A DNA stretch of 64,000 nucleotides from Actinophytocola xinjiangensis (lineage in GTDB: Bacteria; Actinomycetota; Actinomycetes; Mycobacteriales; Pseudonocardiaceae). The DNA lies in the NCBI RefSeq assembly GCF_001921215.1, contig NZ_MSIF01000010.1:124001-188000 (forward strand), written 5' to 3'. Under the pieces are notes generated by a model. It ran no database searches, was not told the DNA's origin, and was given only the letters and a program-made list of their open reading frames with translations. Shown here piece by piece: positions 17,917 to 26,582 of the stretch (position 1 is the first letter of the stretch; each line of letters begins with the position of its first letter). The translations under genes were made by a program, and so were the position numbers.

Positions 17917-19110
17917 CTACCAGGCCACCGGGAGGCGGTGGACGCCGTAGATGTTCATGTCGTCGCGCAGCGGGATCTGCGACGGCTCGGCGTCTAGGCG
18001 CAGCGTCGGGAACCGGGTGAACAGCGCGGCGAAGGCGATCCGCATCTCGACGCGGGCCAGCTGCTGGCCGATGCACTGGTGCACGCCGTGCCCGAACGCC
18101 AGGTGCCCGGTCGCCGGGCGGGTGACGTCGAACTCGTGGGCGTTGTCGAAGCGGTCCGGGTCGCGGTTGGCGACCGGCAGGGCGAGGGTGAGGCCGTCAC
18201 CGGCGCGGATGGTCCGCCCGGCCAGCTCCACGTCCTCCAGGGCGGTGCGCACGGTGCCGTACTGGATGATCGTGAGGTAGCGCAGCAGTTCCTCGACCGC
18301 GTTGTTCACCTCGGCCTGGCCGGCGAGCATTGCCGCGCGCTGCTCGGGGTGGGTGAGCAGGGTGAACGTGCCGAGCGAGAGCATGTTCGCGGTGGTCTCG
18401 TGGCCGGCGATGAGCATCATCGCCGAGATGTTGACCAGTTCCTCCTCGTTCAGTTCGCCGGCGGCGATCAGGTCGCTGATCAGGTCGTCGGCCGGTGCGG
18501 AGCGTTTGCGGTCGATCAGGTCGCGCAGGTACCCGAACAGGCCCTCCATCGCCGCCGTCCCCTCCTCGGCGGTGGTGGCGAGGCTGGCGAGGGTGGCGCT
18601 GTAGCCCTGGAACTCCTCGCGGTCGGTGTAGGGCACGCCGAGCAGTTCGCAGATCACCAGCGACGGGACCGGCAGCGCGAACGCCTGCACGAGGTCGACC
18701 GGCCCGCCGGAGGCGGCCATGGCGTCGAGGTGGTCCTCGACGATGCGCGTCACCCTCGGTTCGAGCAGCTGCATCTTCCGCACGGTGAACTGGCCGGTGA
18801 GCATGCGCCGGTAGTGGGTGTGGTCCGGCGGGTCCAACATGATGAACATCCCCGGCGGCGCCGGCTTGCCGACGACCAGGTCGGCCGATGGCCGGCGCAC
18901 GGGTAGTCGCCGCAGTTCGGCCCTGGCGCTGAACCGGGGGTCGGACATGACCGTGCGGACCAGCGAGTGCTGGGTGACCAGCCAGCCGACGTGCCCGTCC
19001 GGGTAGCTCAGGCGGTGCAGCGCGTCCTGGTCACGGAGTCGGCTCAGCTCCGCCGGTGGGTCGAACGGGTCGGTGCGCTCCCGGGGCATGGTCACGGGGG
19101 TGTCGGGCAT
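17917..19110 (-). CDS. Cytochrome P450 (CYP105/107-like)
   Basis: The 397-residue P450 has AGHETTAN in the I-helix, EELLRY, and the heme loop HLAFGHGVHQCIGQ. The ATG at 19110 is preceded by GGAAGGAG. It is a paralogue of the P450 at 8315-9505, and the two could act on related substrates. It is divergently transcribed from a TetR repressor, with palindromic operators in the 98-bp gap, so it is probably induced by the TetR ligand. Confidence 0.93.
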   Translation of the reverse strand: MPDTPVTMPRERTDPFDPPAELSRLRDQDALHRLSYPDGHVGWLVTQHSLVRTVMSDPRFSARAELRRLPVRRPSADLVVGKPAPPGMFIMLDPPDHTHYRRMLTGQFTVRKMQLLEPRVTRIVEDHLDAMAASGGPVDLVQAFALPVPSLVICELLGVPYTDREEFQGYSATLASLATTAEEGTAAMEGLFGYLRDLIDRKRSAPADDLISDLIAAGELNEEELVNISAMMLIAGHETTANMLSLGTFTLLTHPEQRAAMLAGQAEVNNAVEELLRYLTIIQYGTVRTALEDVELAGRTIRAGDGLTLALPVANRDPDRFDNAHEFDVTRPATGHLAFGHGVHQCIGQQLARVEMRIAFAALFTRFPTLRLDAEPSQIPLRDDMNIYGVHRLPVAW

Positions 19111-19160
19111 CTGGGCTCCTTCCGGGAAAATCTGACAGTGCACAGTCAAACAGGAGTGAG

Positions 19161-19208
19161 TGTAAGTTTACAAGGAGTAAAAACAATCCGCTGGTGTAAC
19201 ATCAGCGG
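19161..19208. promoter_or_regulatory. Two palindromic operators between P450 and TetR genes
   Basis: TGTAAGTTTACA (19161-19172) is TGTAA/TTACA with a 2-bp centre. A second inverted repeat, CCGCTG / CAGCGG around GTGTAACAT (19188-19208), ends at the base before the tetR ATG. Both lie where a TetR dimer would block both divergent genes. The second would also fold at the 5' end of the tetR transcript. Confidence 0.65.
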
Positions 19209-19826
19209 ATGGCGGAGGGCTTACGGGAGCGCAAGAAACAGCGCACGCGGCAGGCGCTGTTCGACGCCGCTATGCGCCTGTTCGCCGAGCAGGGCTACGA
19301 GCGCACGACCGTCGCCGAGATCGCGGCCGCCGCCGAGGTGTCCACCAAGACGCTGTTCAACTACTTCGCCAGCAAGGACGAGATGGTCTTCGCGCTGCGC
19401 GAGCAGCGGATGAACCTGGTCGCGGACACCATCGACGAGCGCGGCCCCGACGACGGCCCGGTCGACGTGCTGGCCCGCATCGCCGAGCGGCTGCTGGCCG
19501 ACGCCCTGGTCGGCTACGGCGAGGCCGGCCTGGCGTTCACCGCCGTGCCGGTGCGCCTGGCGATGACCGTGCCCGAACTCCAGGCCAAGGCGCTGCTGCT
19601 GATGTTCGACGCGCAGCGCGAATGGGTGCGCGCGCTGACCAAGGCCTTCCCCGACGAACTCGACCCGCTGACCGCCGCCGCGGCCGTCGGCTCGCTGATG
19701 GGCACCCTGCAGATGACCGCCCTGGCCAGCTTCGAGCGCGGCGACTCGTCGGCGGAGATCGTGGCGCACCTGCGGTCGGTCGTCGGCATCGCCATGAACG
19801 GCATCCGGCAACTCGAAAGGTCCTGA
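19209..19826 (+). CDS. TetR-family transcriptional repressor
   Basis: The 205-residue protein has an N-terminal TetR helix-turn-helix (ALFDAAMRLFAEQGYERTT, then AEVSTKTLFNYFASKDEMV) and a variable helical ligand domain with AAAVGSLMGTLQMTALASF near the C-terminus. It probably represses itself and the divergent P450 through the palindromes in the shared promoter gap. No Shine-Dalgarno precedes the ATG, and the operator hairpin abuts it, so the transcript may be leaderless. Confidence 0.9.
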   Translation: MAEGLRERKKQRTRQALFDAAMRLFAEQGYERTTVAEIAAAAEVSTKTLFNYFASKDEMVFALREQRMNLVADTIDERGPDDGPVDVLARIAERLLADALVGYGEAGLAFTAVPVRLAMTVPELQAKALLLMFDAQREWVRALTKAFPDELDPLTAAAAVGSLMGTLQMTALASFERGDSSAEIVAHLRSVVGIAMNGIRQLERS

Positions 19827-19906
19827 GTAGACAGTCTGATGTCACGCCTGAGAGGGGTGGCCCTCCCGCTCGCGAGTGACGTGGCCGACCCGCCCGGTCT
19901 GCGACA

Positions 19907-21142
19907 ATGGGAGTCATGGGGGGGACGCTGCTCCCGGTCTTCGACCGGCTGGTCTACCGCCGCTGGGTGTTCCTGATCCTCGGCGGGGCACTGTCGTTCC
20001 CCTACGTGCTGTTCGCCTTCGTCGTCATCCCCGCAGTGGTGCCCTCGGTCGCCGGGCCGGCGCTGGTCGCCGGGATCGGCGTGGTGCTGGCGGTCATGCT
20101 GGCCACCACGTTCATCCCCGCCGTGCGGGTGCTGGAGGGCACCGCGGTCCGCGAGCTGCTCGACGACCCGGTACCGGACACCACCTTCGGCGCCACCGCC
20201 AGCTGGCGGGTCCGGCTGCGCTTCAGCGCCATGTTCCTGCTGCACGTGCTGATCGGCGCGGTACTGAGCTTCTGCACGCTGCTGCTGCCGGTCATGCTGG
20301 TCTCCGGGGTCGCCGCGCCGTTCACCGGGCAGATCGGGCTGATCGGCAACACCCCGCTCCAGGTGCCGACCGGCCTGGCCAGCGCCTGGATCCCGTTCGT
20401 GCCGGTACTGGGCGCGGTGGTCCTGGTGCACGCGGTGCGCCTGGCCGGCTGGGCGCTGCGCCGGGCGGCGGTCACCCTGCTCGGGGTTCCGCCCTGGGAG
20501 CGGATCGAACAGCTGGAACGCCAGGCCGAGCACCTGATCGAACGCAACCGGCTCGCCCAGGAACTGCACGACTCCATCGGCCACGCCCTGAGCGTGGTCA
20601 CCATGCAGGCCGGCGCCGCCCGGTTCGCGCTGAGCGCGGGCACCCAGCACGTCGAGGAGGCGCTGGGCGCCATCGAGAGCGCCGGCCGCGCCGCGCTCGA
20701 CGACCTCGACTACGTCCTCGGCCGGCTGCGTGACGAACCGGCCAGGGAGAAACCGCCCTCCTCGCTCACCCAACTGCCGCACCTCATCGAGGCCACCCGG
20801 TTGGCCGGGGTCACCGTCGACGCGCACATCGACGGCGACCTGGCGCGGCTGCCGGCCACCGTGTCCCGCCAGGCCTACCGGATCGTGCAGGAGTGCCTGA
20901 CCAACGTGCTGCGCCACGCCGGACAGGTCCTGATGGAACTGCGGGTCGAGGTCACCGACGGGCGGATCGACCTGCTGGCCCGCAATCCGGTCCGCGCCAC
21001 CGGTGCGCGGCGCACCGGCGGCGGCCGGGGCCTGCGCGGCATCGCCGAGCGGGTGGACCTGCTCGGCGGCCAGTTCTCCGCCGGGCGGCAGGGGGACCGG
21101 TGGGAGGTCGCGGTGTCGCTGGCGTGGGATGGTGGCGCATGA
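19907..21142 (+). CDS. NarL-type sensor histidine kinase
   Basis: The 411-residue protein has an N-terminal membrane part of four to six helices (for example WVFLILGGALSFPYVLFAFVV and LLHVLIGAVLSFCTLLLPVML). A HisKA_3 dimerisation domain follows with the phospho-acceptor in RLAQELHDSIGHALS (His221), then an HATPase with RIVQECLTNVLRHA (N-box) and RGLRGIAERVDLLGG (G-box). It phosphorylates the coupled response regulator (ATGA overlap). No periplasmic sensor domain of size is visible, suggesting it senses the membrane. An in-frame ATG at 19916 is an alternative start. Confidence 0.92.
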   Translation: MGVMGGTLLPVFDRLVYRRWVFLILGGALSFPYVLFAFVVIPAVVPSVAGPALVAGIGVVLAVMLATTFIPAVRVLEGTAVRELLDDPVPDTTFGATASWRVRLRFSAMFLLHVLIGAVLSFCTLLLPVMLVSGVAAPFTGQIGLIGNTPLQVPTGLASAWIPFVPVLGAVVLVHAVRLAGWALRRAAVTLLGVPPWERIEQLERQAEHLIERNRLAQELHDSIGHALSVVTMQAGAARFALSAGTQHVEEALGAIESAGRAALDDLDYVLGRLRDEPAREKPPSSLTQLPHLIEATRLAGVTVDAHIDGDLARLPATVSRQAYRIVQECLTNVLRHAGQVLMELRVEVTDGRIDLLARNPVRATGARRTGGGRGLRGIAERVDLLGGQFSAGRQGDRWEVAVSLAWDGGA

Positions 21143-21792
21143 CCACTGGCGTCCTGATCGTCGACGACGAGCCGCTCATCCGCACCGGGCTGCGCACGAT
21201 CGTCGACTCCCAACCGGACCTGCGGGTCGTCGGCGAGGCCACCGACGGCTCCGAGGTGCCGGGGATGGTCACCGGCCTGACGCCCGACGTGGTGCTGATG
21301 GACGTGCGGATGCCGACGGTCAACGGCATCACCGCGACCGCGCACCTGGTGTCCAGCATGACCCGGCCGCCGAAGGTGATCGTGGTGACCACCTTCGAGA
21401 ACGACGACTACGTCTACAAGGCACTGATCGCCGGCGCCAGCGGGTTCCTGCTCAAGCGGACCCCGCCGGAGGAGATCCTGGCCGCCATCCGCACGGTCGT
21501 CAGCGGCGAGTACCTGCTCTACCCGGCGGGAATCCGCCGGCTGGCCGCGCAGTCGGGCGCCCGCCCGGAGCCGCTGGGCGAGCCGTGGTCGGGCCTGACC
21601 GACCGCGAGGCCGAGGTGCTGCGGCTGATCGCGAACGGGCTCACCAACACCGAGATCGCCGCGTCGCTGTTCCTGGGGCTGCAGACGGTGAAGACCCACG
21701 TCGGCCGGGTGCTGACCAAGCTCGGCGCCCGCGACCGCACCCAGGCGGTCATCCTGGCCTACGAGTCGGGGTTCATCCGGCCGACGGGCTGA
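21139..21792 (+). CDS. NarL/LuxR-family response regulator
   Basis: The 217-residue protein has a receiver domain (DDEPLIRTGL, phospho-acceptor Asp55 in VLMDVRMP, conserved Lys in FLLKRTPPEE) and a LuxR-type helix-turn-helix (LTDREAEVLRLIANGLTNTEIA ... TVKTHVGRVLTKL, split across residues 155-200). It is translationally coupled to the histidine kinase. The ABC pair 35 bp downstream on the same strand is the likeliest target, the common arrangement for antibiotic or cell-envelope stress systems. Confidence 0.93.
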   Translation: MTTGVLIVDDEPLIRTGLRTIVDSQPDLRVVGEATDGSEVPGMVTGLTPDVVLMDVRMPTVNGITATAHLVSSMTRPPKVIVVTTFENDDYVYKALIAGASGFLLKRTPPEEILAAIRTVVSGEYLLYPAGIRRLAAQSGARPEPLGEPWSGLTDREAEVLRLIANGLTNTEIAASLFLGLQTVKTHVGRVLTKLGARDRTQAVILAYESGFIRPTG

Positions 21793-21826
21793 GTGTCGTT
21801 CGTACCGACCATGTTGGGGGACAGTT

Positions 21827-22564
21827 GTGCTGCGCTTGACCGAGGTCTGTCGCGTCCACGGCGAGGGGGACACCGCCGTGCACGCCCTGCGCGGGGTGAG
21901 CCACGAGTTCGCCGCCGGTTCGTTCACCGCGATCATGGGGCCGTCGGGCTCCGGCAAGTCCACGTTGCTGCACTGCGCGTCCGGACTGGACACCCCGACC
22001 AGCGGGACCGTCCAGCTCGACGGGCTGGAACTGTCCGCATTGGACGAACGGGCGCGCACGGAGCTGCGCCGCGACCGGATCGGGTTCGTCTTCCAGGCGT
22101 TCAACCTGGTTGCGTCGCTGACCGCCGAGCAGAACGTGCTGCTGCCGCTGCGCCTGGCCGGGCAACGCCCGCCGGCCACCCTCGCCGCGGAACTGCTGGC
22201 CGAGGTCGGCCTCGGCGGGCTGGGTCAGCGACGCCCTGGCCAGCTCTCCGGCGGCCAGCAGCAGCGGGTCGCCATCGCCAGGGCGCTCGCCGCGCGGCCG
22301 GCGGTGCTCTTCGCCGACGAGCCGACCGGCGCGCTGGACACCACGACCGCCCGCGCGGTGCTCGACCTGTTCCGCGCCACCATCGACACCCACCGGCAGA
22401 CCACGGTCATGGTGACCCACGACCCGGTGGCCGCCTCGGCCGCCGACCGGGTGCTGGTGCTGGCCGACGGGCGGGTCGTCGACGTGCTCACCGACCCGAC
22501 GCCGGCCCTGGTCGCCGACCGGCTCGCTGGCCTGGGCGTCGACCCCGTCGGATCGGAGGCCTGA
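21827..22564 (+). CDS. ABC transporter ATP-binding protein (MacB/LolD-like)
   Basis: The 245-residue ATPase has Walker A GPSGSGKST, the Q-loop VFQAFNLVASL, signature LSGGQQQRVAIARAL, Walker B VLFADEPTGALD and H-loop VMVTHD. The LolD/MacB pattern (short linker, ALDTTTAR after Walker B) fits its FtsX-type partner encoded next. Such systems use ATP to move or release substrates in the envelope and often give peptide resistance. GTG 21827 follows a GGGGGA ribosome site. Confidence 0.93.
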   Translation: MLRLTEVCRVHGEGDTAVHALRGVSHEFAAGSFTAIMGPSGSGKSTLLHCASGLDTPTSGTVQLDGLELSALDERARTELRRDRIGFVFQAFNLVASLTAEQNVLLPLRLAGQRPPATLAAELLAEVGLGGLGQRRPGQLSGGQQQRVAIARALAARPAVLFADEPTGALDTTTARAVLDLFRATIDTHRQTTVMVTHDPVAASAADRVLVLADGRVVDVLTDPTPALVADRLAGLGVDPVGSEA

Positions 22565-22566
22565 GC

Positions 22567-24378
22567 GTGTTGTTCGCGCTGGCCAGGGACACCCTGGCCG
22601 ACCGGCGGCGGACCTTCGCCGGGTCGTTCGTGGCGGTCGGGCTCGGGGTCGCGATGGTCACCGCGTCGGTGGCGGTCATGGTCTCGGCGGTCACCGCCGA
22701 GAAGGCCGACGAGTCGCTGCGCGCGATCGGCACGGTGTTCGTGTTCGTCGCGCTGCTCTCGGCGTTCCTGTCGGTGTTCGTGGTGGCCAGCACGCTGGGG
22801 TTCGCGGTCGCCGGCCGGGCACGGGAGCTGGCGCTGCTGCGGCTGGTCGGCGCGACCACCGCCCAGGTCGGCCGGCTGGTGCGCTACGAGGCGCTGGTCG
22901 TGGGCGTCGCGGGGGCGGTGTGCGGGGCCGTGGCCGGCGCGCTGCTGGCCTACGGGGTGCTCGCCGTGGTCGCCCCGGCGGGGGTCACCGTGACCGCCGT
23001 GGCGCTGGCCGTCGCGTTCCCCACGGCGATCGCGCTCGGCGTCGTGGTGAGTCTGCTCGGGGCCGGCGCCGCCGCCCGGGGCGCCGCCCGCCTCGACGCC
23101 CTGGCCGCGCTGCGCGACACCGACGTCGAGACGCCGGTGATGACCCGCCGCCGGTGGGTGCTCGCGCTGGCGAGTCTGGGCGCCGGTGTGCTGCTGGCGG
23201 TCGCGGTCGCCGCGTTGGACGCCGAGGCCCAGATGCCGGTGTCGATGGTGCTGACCGGGCCGTTCGTGATCGCCGCCGCGCTGCTGGCGCCGGTGTTCGT
23301 CGGACCGGTCAGCCGGCTGGTGACCCGCCCGGCCGCCCGGTGGACCCGCGCCAGCGGCCTGCTGGCCGGTGCCAACGTGCTGGCCGGGGTGCGCCGCAGC
23401 GCCTCGACCGCCGCGCCGATCCTGCTGGCCGTCGGCGTCACCGGCGCCGTCCTGGGCGCCACCGGGGTGCTGGCCGACGGCACGGTCACCGCGATGCGCG
23501 GCTTCTACGTCAGCGACCGGGTGACCACCGCCGCCGTGCCGGCCGGGACCGCCGCCGAACCGACCGTGGAGACCAGCGTCGGGGTCACCGTCGGCGAGGG
23601 CACCCCCGAACAGCGGGTGGACGTCATCGGCGCGCGGCCATCGGCGCTGCGCACGGTGTTCGCCCTGCCCGAGGTCGACGGCGACCTCCGCGCGTTCGAC
23701 GCCGCCGCCGCGATCGGCAGCCGCGAGTACGTGTCCACGATGAACTGGCGGGTCGGTGAGCGTCTCCCGGTCACCCTGCCCGACGGCAGCCGCACCGAGG
23801 TCCAGCTCGTCGCGACCTTCGCCGGTGGGTCGCTGAACCAGAAACTGCTGCTGCCCAAGGCAGTGCTCGACGCCCACCCGGGCGATGAGGCCACCGTCGT
23901 CACGCACCTGAGCGGCACCGTCGCGGGCGTGGACACCGAGCCGACCGGCGAGTGGGTCGACCGCACGGCCGGCGAACAGGGCCGGCTGCTGATGGCCGGC
24001 GCGTGGGTCCTGGCCGGACCGGCGCTGCTCTACACGCTGCTGTCGGTGGCGAACACGGCCGCGATGGCCTTCGGCGCGCGCCGCGAGGAGTTCGCCGCGC
24101 TGCGCCGCACCGGGGTGACCCGCCCGCAGCTGCGCCGGATGGTGCTCTGGGAGTCGCTGGCCGTCAGCCTGGTCGGCGCGGTCCTCGGCGGGCTGATCGC
24201 ACTCGCCGGCAGCCTGGTCATGTGGACGGTCGTGGCGCGCACCGGGCCCGCCGGGCTGCCGTTGCGGTTGCCGTGGCTGGAGGTCGTGGCACTGGGCACC
24301 GGCGCGGCGGTGGTCGCCTCACTGGTGGCCGTGCTGATCCTTGGCCGGGTCAGTCGACCAGCCGCAGTGCGGAGGTAG
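22567..24378 (+). CDS. FtsX-like ABC transporter permease
   Basis: The 603-residue membrane protein has an N-terminal helix, an FtsX domain (VFVFVALLSAFLSVFVVAST, GRARELALLRLVGATTAQV), an extracytoplasmic region around residues 290-460 (EPTVETSVGVTV ... LPKAVLDAHPGDEA) and a second FtsX domain (FGARREEFAALRRTGVTRPQL). It has the two-FtsX layout of permeases partnered with response-regulator-controlled ATPases. Start GTG 22567 lies 2 bp after the ATPase stop. The 3' end overlaps the convergent ferredoxin gene by 29 bp. Confidence 0.9.
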   Translation: MLFALARDTLADRRRTFAGSFVAVGLGVAMVTASVAVMVSAVTAEKADESLRAIGTVFVFVALLSAFLSVFVVASTLGFAVAGRARELALLRLVGATTAQVGRLVRYEALVVGVAGAVCGAVAGALLAYGVLAVVAPAGVTVTAVALAVAFPTAIALGVVVSLLGAGAAARGAARLDALAALRDTDVETPVMTRRRWVLALASLGAGVLLAVAVAALDAEAQMPVSMVLTGPFVIAAALLAPVFVGPVSRLVTRPAARWTRASGLLAGANVLAGVRRSASTAAPILLAVGVTGAVLGATGVLADGTVTAMRGFYVSDRVTTAAVPAGTAAEPTVETSVGVTVGEGTPEQRVDVIGARPSALRTVFALPEVDGDLRAFDAAAAIGSREYVSTMNWRVGERLPVTLPDGSRTEVQLVATFAGGSLNQKLLLPKAVLDAHPGDEATVVTHLSGTVAGVDTEPTGEWVDRTAGEQGRLLMAGAWVLAGPALLYTLLSVANTAAMAFGARREEFAALRRTGVTRPQLRRMVLWESLAVSLVGAVLGGLIALAGSLVMWTVVARTGPAGLPLRLPWLEVVALGTGAAVVASLVAVLILGRVSRPAAVRR

Positions 24379-24541
24379 GGCAGCTGGCGACGGCGTCGTC
24401 GACCGCGTCGCGCAGACCCTCGGGCACGACCTCGGTCCGCAGCACGAGGTCGCCGTAGTCGTCGACCTCGAAGACCTCCGGTGAGCAGCCCTCGCAGATC
24501 CCGACGCCGTTGCACTTGTCGCGATCCACCGTGATCTTCAT
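24350..24541 (-). CDS. Small ferredoxin, probably [3Fe-4S], P450 electron donor
   Basis: The 63-residue protein starts MKITVDRDKCNGVGICEGCS and ends ASCPTSALRLVD, the family pattern C-x5-C ... C-P. In this family one cysteine of the classical CxxCxxC is replaced (here by Val), which favours a [3Fe-4S] cluster. An additional Cys follows in CEGC. These proteins pass electrons from a reductase to actinomycete P450s; three P450 genes lie in the window and none is adjacent, so it may serve them all. It overlaps the permease 3' end tail to tail and diverges from the DrrA-like gene. Confidence 0.9.
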   Translation of the reverse strand: MKITVDRDKCNGVGICEGCSPEVFEVDDYGDLVLRTEVVPEGLRDAVDDAVASCPTSALRLVD

Positions 24542-24706
24542 CAGTTCCCTCCGCGCACTCGCGATCAGTGGCGTCCATCCTCGTCCCGGGGCACCGTGGG
24601 ACACGGGTTGTATCGAGAATTTGAAGGTAGGGCTGGGATTCGTTGACCGCCCGTTTCGCCCGCACCTATGGTCGCCGGAGTTTTCCAGCCGGGAGGGCGG
24701 CTCGCG

Positions 24707-25645
24707 TTGATCAGCATCAGCAATCTCACCAAGAAGTTCGACTCGGTCATCGCGCTGGACGACGTCAGCTTCAGCGTTCCTGGCGGGTCGGTACTCGGTC
24801 TGCTCGGGCACAACGGTGCCGGGAAGACCACCGTGGTCAACATTCTCAGCACCCTGCTCAAACCGACGTCCGGCACCGCGACGATCGCCGGGCTCGACGT
24901 GACCACCGAGGGCGACAAGGTGCGCCGCCGAATCGGCCTCACCGGCCAGTTCGCCACCGTCGACGACACCATCTCCGGGCGCGACAACCTGGTGCTGATC
25001 GCCCGGCTGCTGGGCGCGTCCCGCCGCCAGGCCGCGCAGCGGGCCGACGACCTGCTCACCGTGTTCGACCTGACCGACGCCGCCAAGCGCCCGGTCCGGG
25101 GCTACTCCGGCGGTATGCGCCGGCGTCTGGACCTGGCCGCCTGTCTGGTCGGCGGCCCCGAGGTGATCTTCCTGGACGAGCCGACGACCGGGCTGGACCC
25201 CGGCGCCCGGCTGGACGTGTGGTCGCTGGTGGAGAGCCTGGTCGCCCAGGGCTCCACGGTCCTGCTGACCACCCAGTACCTGGAGGAGGCCGACCGGCTC
25301 GCCGACCTGATCACCGTGCTGTCCAAGGGAAAGGTCGTCGCCAGCGGCACCGCCGCCGAGCTCAAGCGGGAGATCGGGCAGCTGTCGGTGAACACCGTGC
25401 TGGCGCCGGGCAGCGACACCGGCGCCGCGCTGGCGGCACTGCGCGCCGCCGGCCTCACGCCCGTCACGGCCGAGCAGCCGGACACGATCCACACGCGGGT
25501 GCTCTCCTCGGCCGACATCACCGTCGTCGTGCGGGCGCTGGACTCGGTCGGTGTGCGGGTCACCGACGTCGCGTTCAGCGAACCCAGCCTGGACGACGTC
25601 TACCTGAGTCTCACCCCCGGCCGCGGCGCCACCACGGCGGCCTGA
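24707..25645 (+). CDS. ABC transporter ATP-binding protein (DrrA-like)
   Basis: The 312-residue ATPase has Walker A GHNGAGKTT, TGQFATVDD, YSGGMRRRLDLA, Walker B VIFLDEPTTGLDP, TTQYLEEADRLAD and the DrrA-type C-terminus SLDDVYLSLT. I chose TTG 24707 because a GGGAGGG ribosome site lies 9 nt upstream and gives the usual N-terminus MISISNLTKKF; ATG 24668 would add 13 residues. With the next gene it forms a drug or product exporter, plausibly for the peptide made downstream and for self-protection. Confidence 0.92.
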   Translation: MISISNLTKKFDSVIALDDVSFSVPGGSVLGLLGHNGAGKTTVVNILSTLLKPTSGTATIAGLDVTTEGDKVRRRIGLTGQFATVDDTISGRDNLVLIARLLGASRRQAAQRADDLLTVFDLTDAAKRPVRGYSGGMRRRLDLAACLVGGPEVIFLDEPTTGLDPGARLDVWSLVESLVAQGSTVLLTTQYLEEADRLADLITVLSKGKVVASGTAAELKREIGQLSVNTVLAPGSDTGAALAALRAAGLTPVTAEQPDTIHTRVLSSADITVVVRALDSVGVRVTDVAFSEPSLDDVYLSLTPGRGATTAA

Positions 25646-25666
25646 CGCACACCGAGGAGAAACCCC

Positions 25667-26503
25667 ATGACCGCCACGGTCACGAGCGGCGACGTTCGAA
25701 CCGCACAGGTGGGTGCCCGGCCGAACTGGTCGGCCAGCTCGATACTCACCCAGGTCCAGGTGCTCAGCGGCCGTTCGCTGCGCACGCTGGTCCGGGATCC
25801 CAGGCTGGTGATCCTGAGCCTGATCCAGCCGCTGGTGCTGCTGATCCTGTTCGGACAGGTCTTCAGCAGCATCGCCAAGACCCCTGGCTTCCCGCAGGGC
25901 ATCGGCTACATCGACTTCATCCTGCCGGCGCTGCTGGTGACCACCGCGCTGACCTCGGGGCTCCAGTCCGGGGTCGCGGTGACCACCGAACTGCGCAACG
26001 GCCTGATCGCCCGGTTCCGCTCGATGCCGATCAGCACCGGTTCGGTGCTGCTGGCCCGCAGCGTCGCCGACGTGTGCCGCAGCTTCGTTGAGCTGTCGGT
26101 GATGGCGCTGGTGGCCGCACTGCTGTTCGGGTTCGCCCCACCGGGCGGGATCACCGGCGTGCTCGGCTCGCTGGCGGTCGCCGCGGTGGTGTGCTGGTCG
26201 CTGGGCTGGGTGTTCATGGCGTTCGCGTCGTGGCTGCGTCAGCCGGAGATCCTGCAGACCATCGGGTCGCTGGTGACCTTCCCGCTGATGTTCGCGTCCA
26301 AGGCGTTCGTGCCGATCAGCGGGCTGCCCGACTGGTTGCAGGGCTTCGCCACGATCAACCCGCTATCGCACGCCATCGAGGCCGCGCGCGGAATGGCCAT
26401 GGGCAAGCCGGACCTCACGGTGCTGGCCACCGCCGTCGGCGGCTGCCTGCTGATCGCCCTGGTCTTCGCGCCGCTCGCGCTGCGCAGCTTCCGCCGCCCG
26501 TAG
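25667..26503 (+). CDS. ABC-2 type transporter permease (DrrB-like)
   Basis: The 278-residue membrane protein has the DrrB layout: cytoplasmic N-terminus, RTLVRDPRLVILSLIQPL, a conserved loop AVTTELRNGLIARFRSMPIS, and helices such as VMALVAALLFGFAPPGG and LLIALVFAPLALRSF. It follows the ATPase by 21 bp behind GAGGAGAAA. It differs from the other DrrB-like protein (12700-13452), so the window encodes two separate exporters of this class. Confidence 0.92.
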   Translation: MTATVTSGDVRTAQVGARPNWSASSILTQVQVLSGRSLRTLVRDPRLVILSLIQPLVLLILFGQVFSSIAKTPGFPQGIGYIDFILPALLVTTALTSGLQSGVAVTTELRNGLIARFRSMPISTGSVLLARSVADVCRSFVELSVMALVAALLFGFAPPGGITGVLGSLAVAAVVCWSLGWVFMAFASWLRQPEILQTIGSLVTFPLMFASKAFVPISGLPDWLQGFATINPLSHAIEAARGMAMGKPDLTVLATAVGGCLLIALVFAPLALRSFRRP

Positions 26504-26530
26504 GGCTGCCCGGAAGGGCTCCTTGAACGA

Positions 26531-26565
26531 CTGAGGCGACCGTGCCCCCGGCACGGTCGCCTCAG
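26531..26565. terminator. Bidirectional hairpin terminator
   Basis: A perfect 16-bp stem (CTGAGGCGACCGTGCC / GGCACGGTCGCCTCAG) with a CCC loop lies between the convergent exporter permease and the TDO-like gene, and can stop transcription from both sides. Confidence 0.85.
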
Positions 26566-26582
26566 TCCTGTGTGGAACCGTT

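Noticed and set aside
21793-22566. Extension of the FtsX permease frame across the ATPase gene
   Set aside because: The ATPase frame has all ABC motifs; the extended permease frame there is Arg/Gly-rich. GTG 22567 gives a normal membrane protein start.
24542-25492. N-terminal extension of the ferredoxin frame to 380 codons
   Set aside because: The added part is the antisense of the DrrA-like ATPase. The 63-residue protein starting MKITVDRDKC is the standard ferredoxin length.
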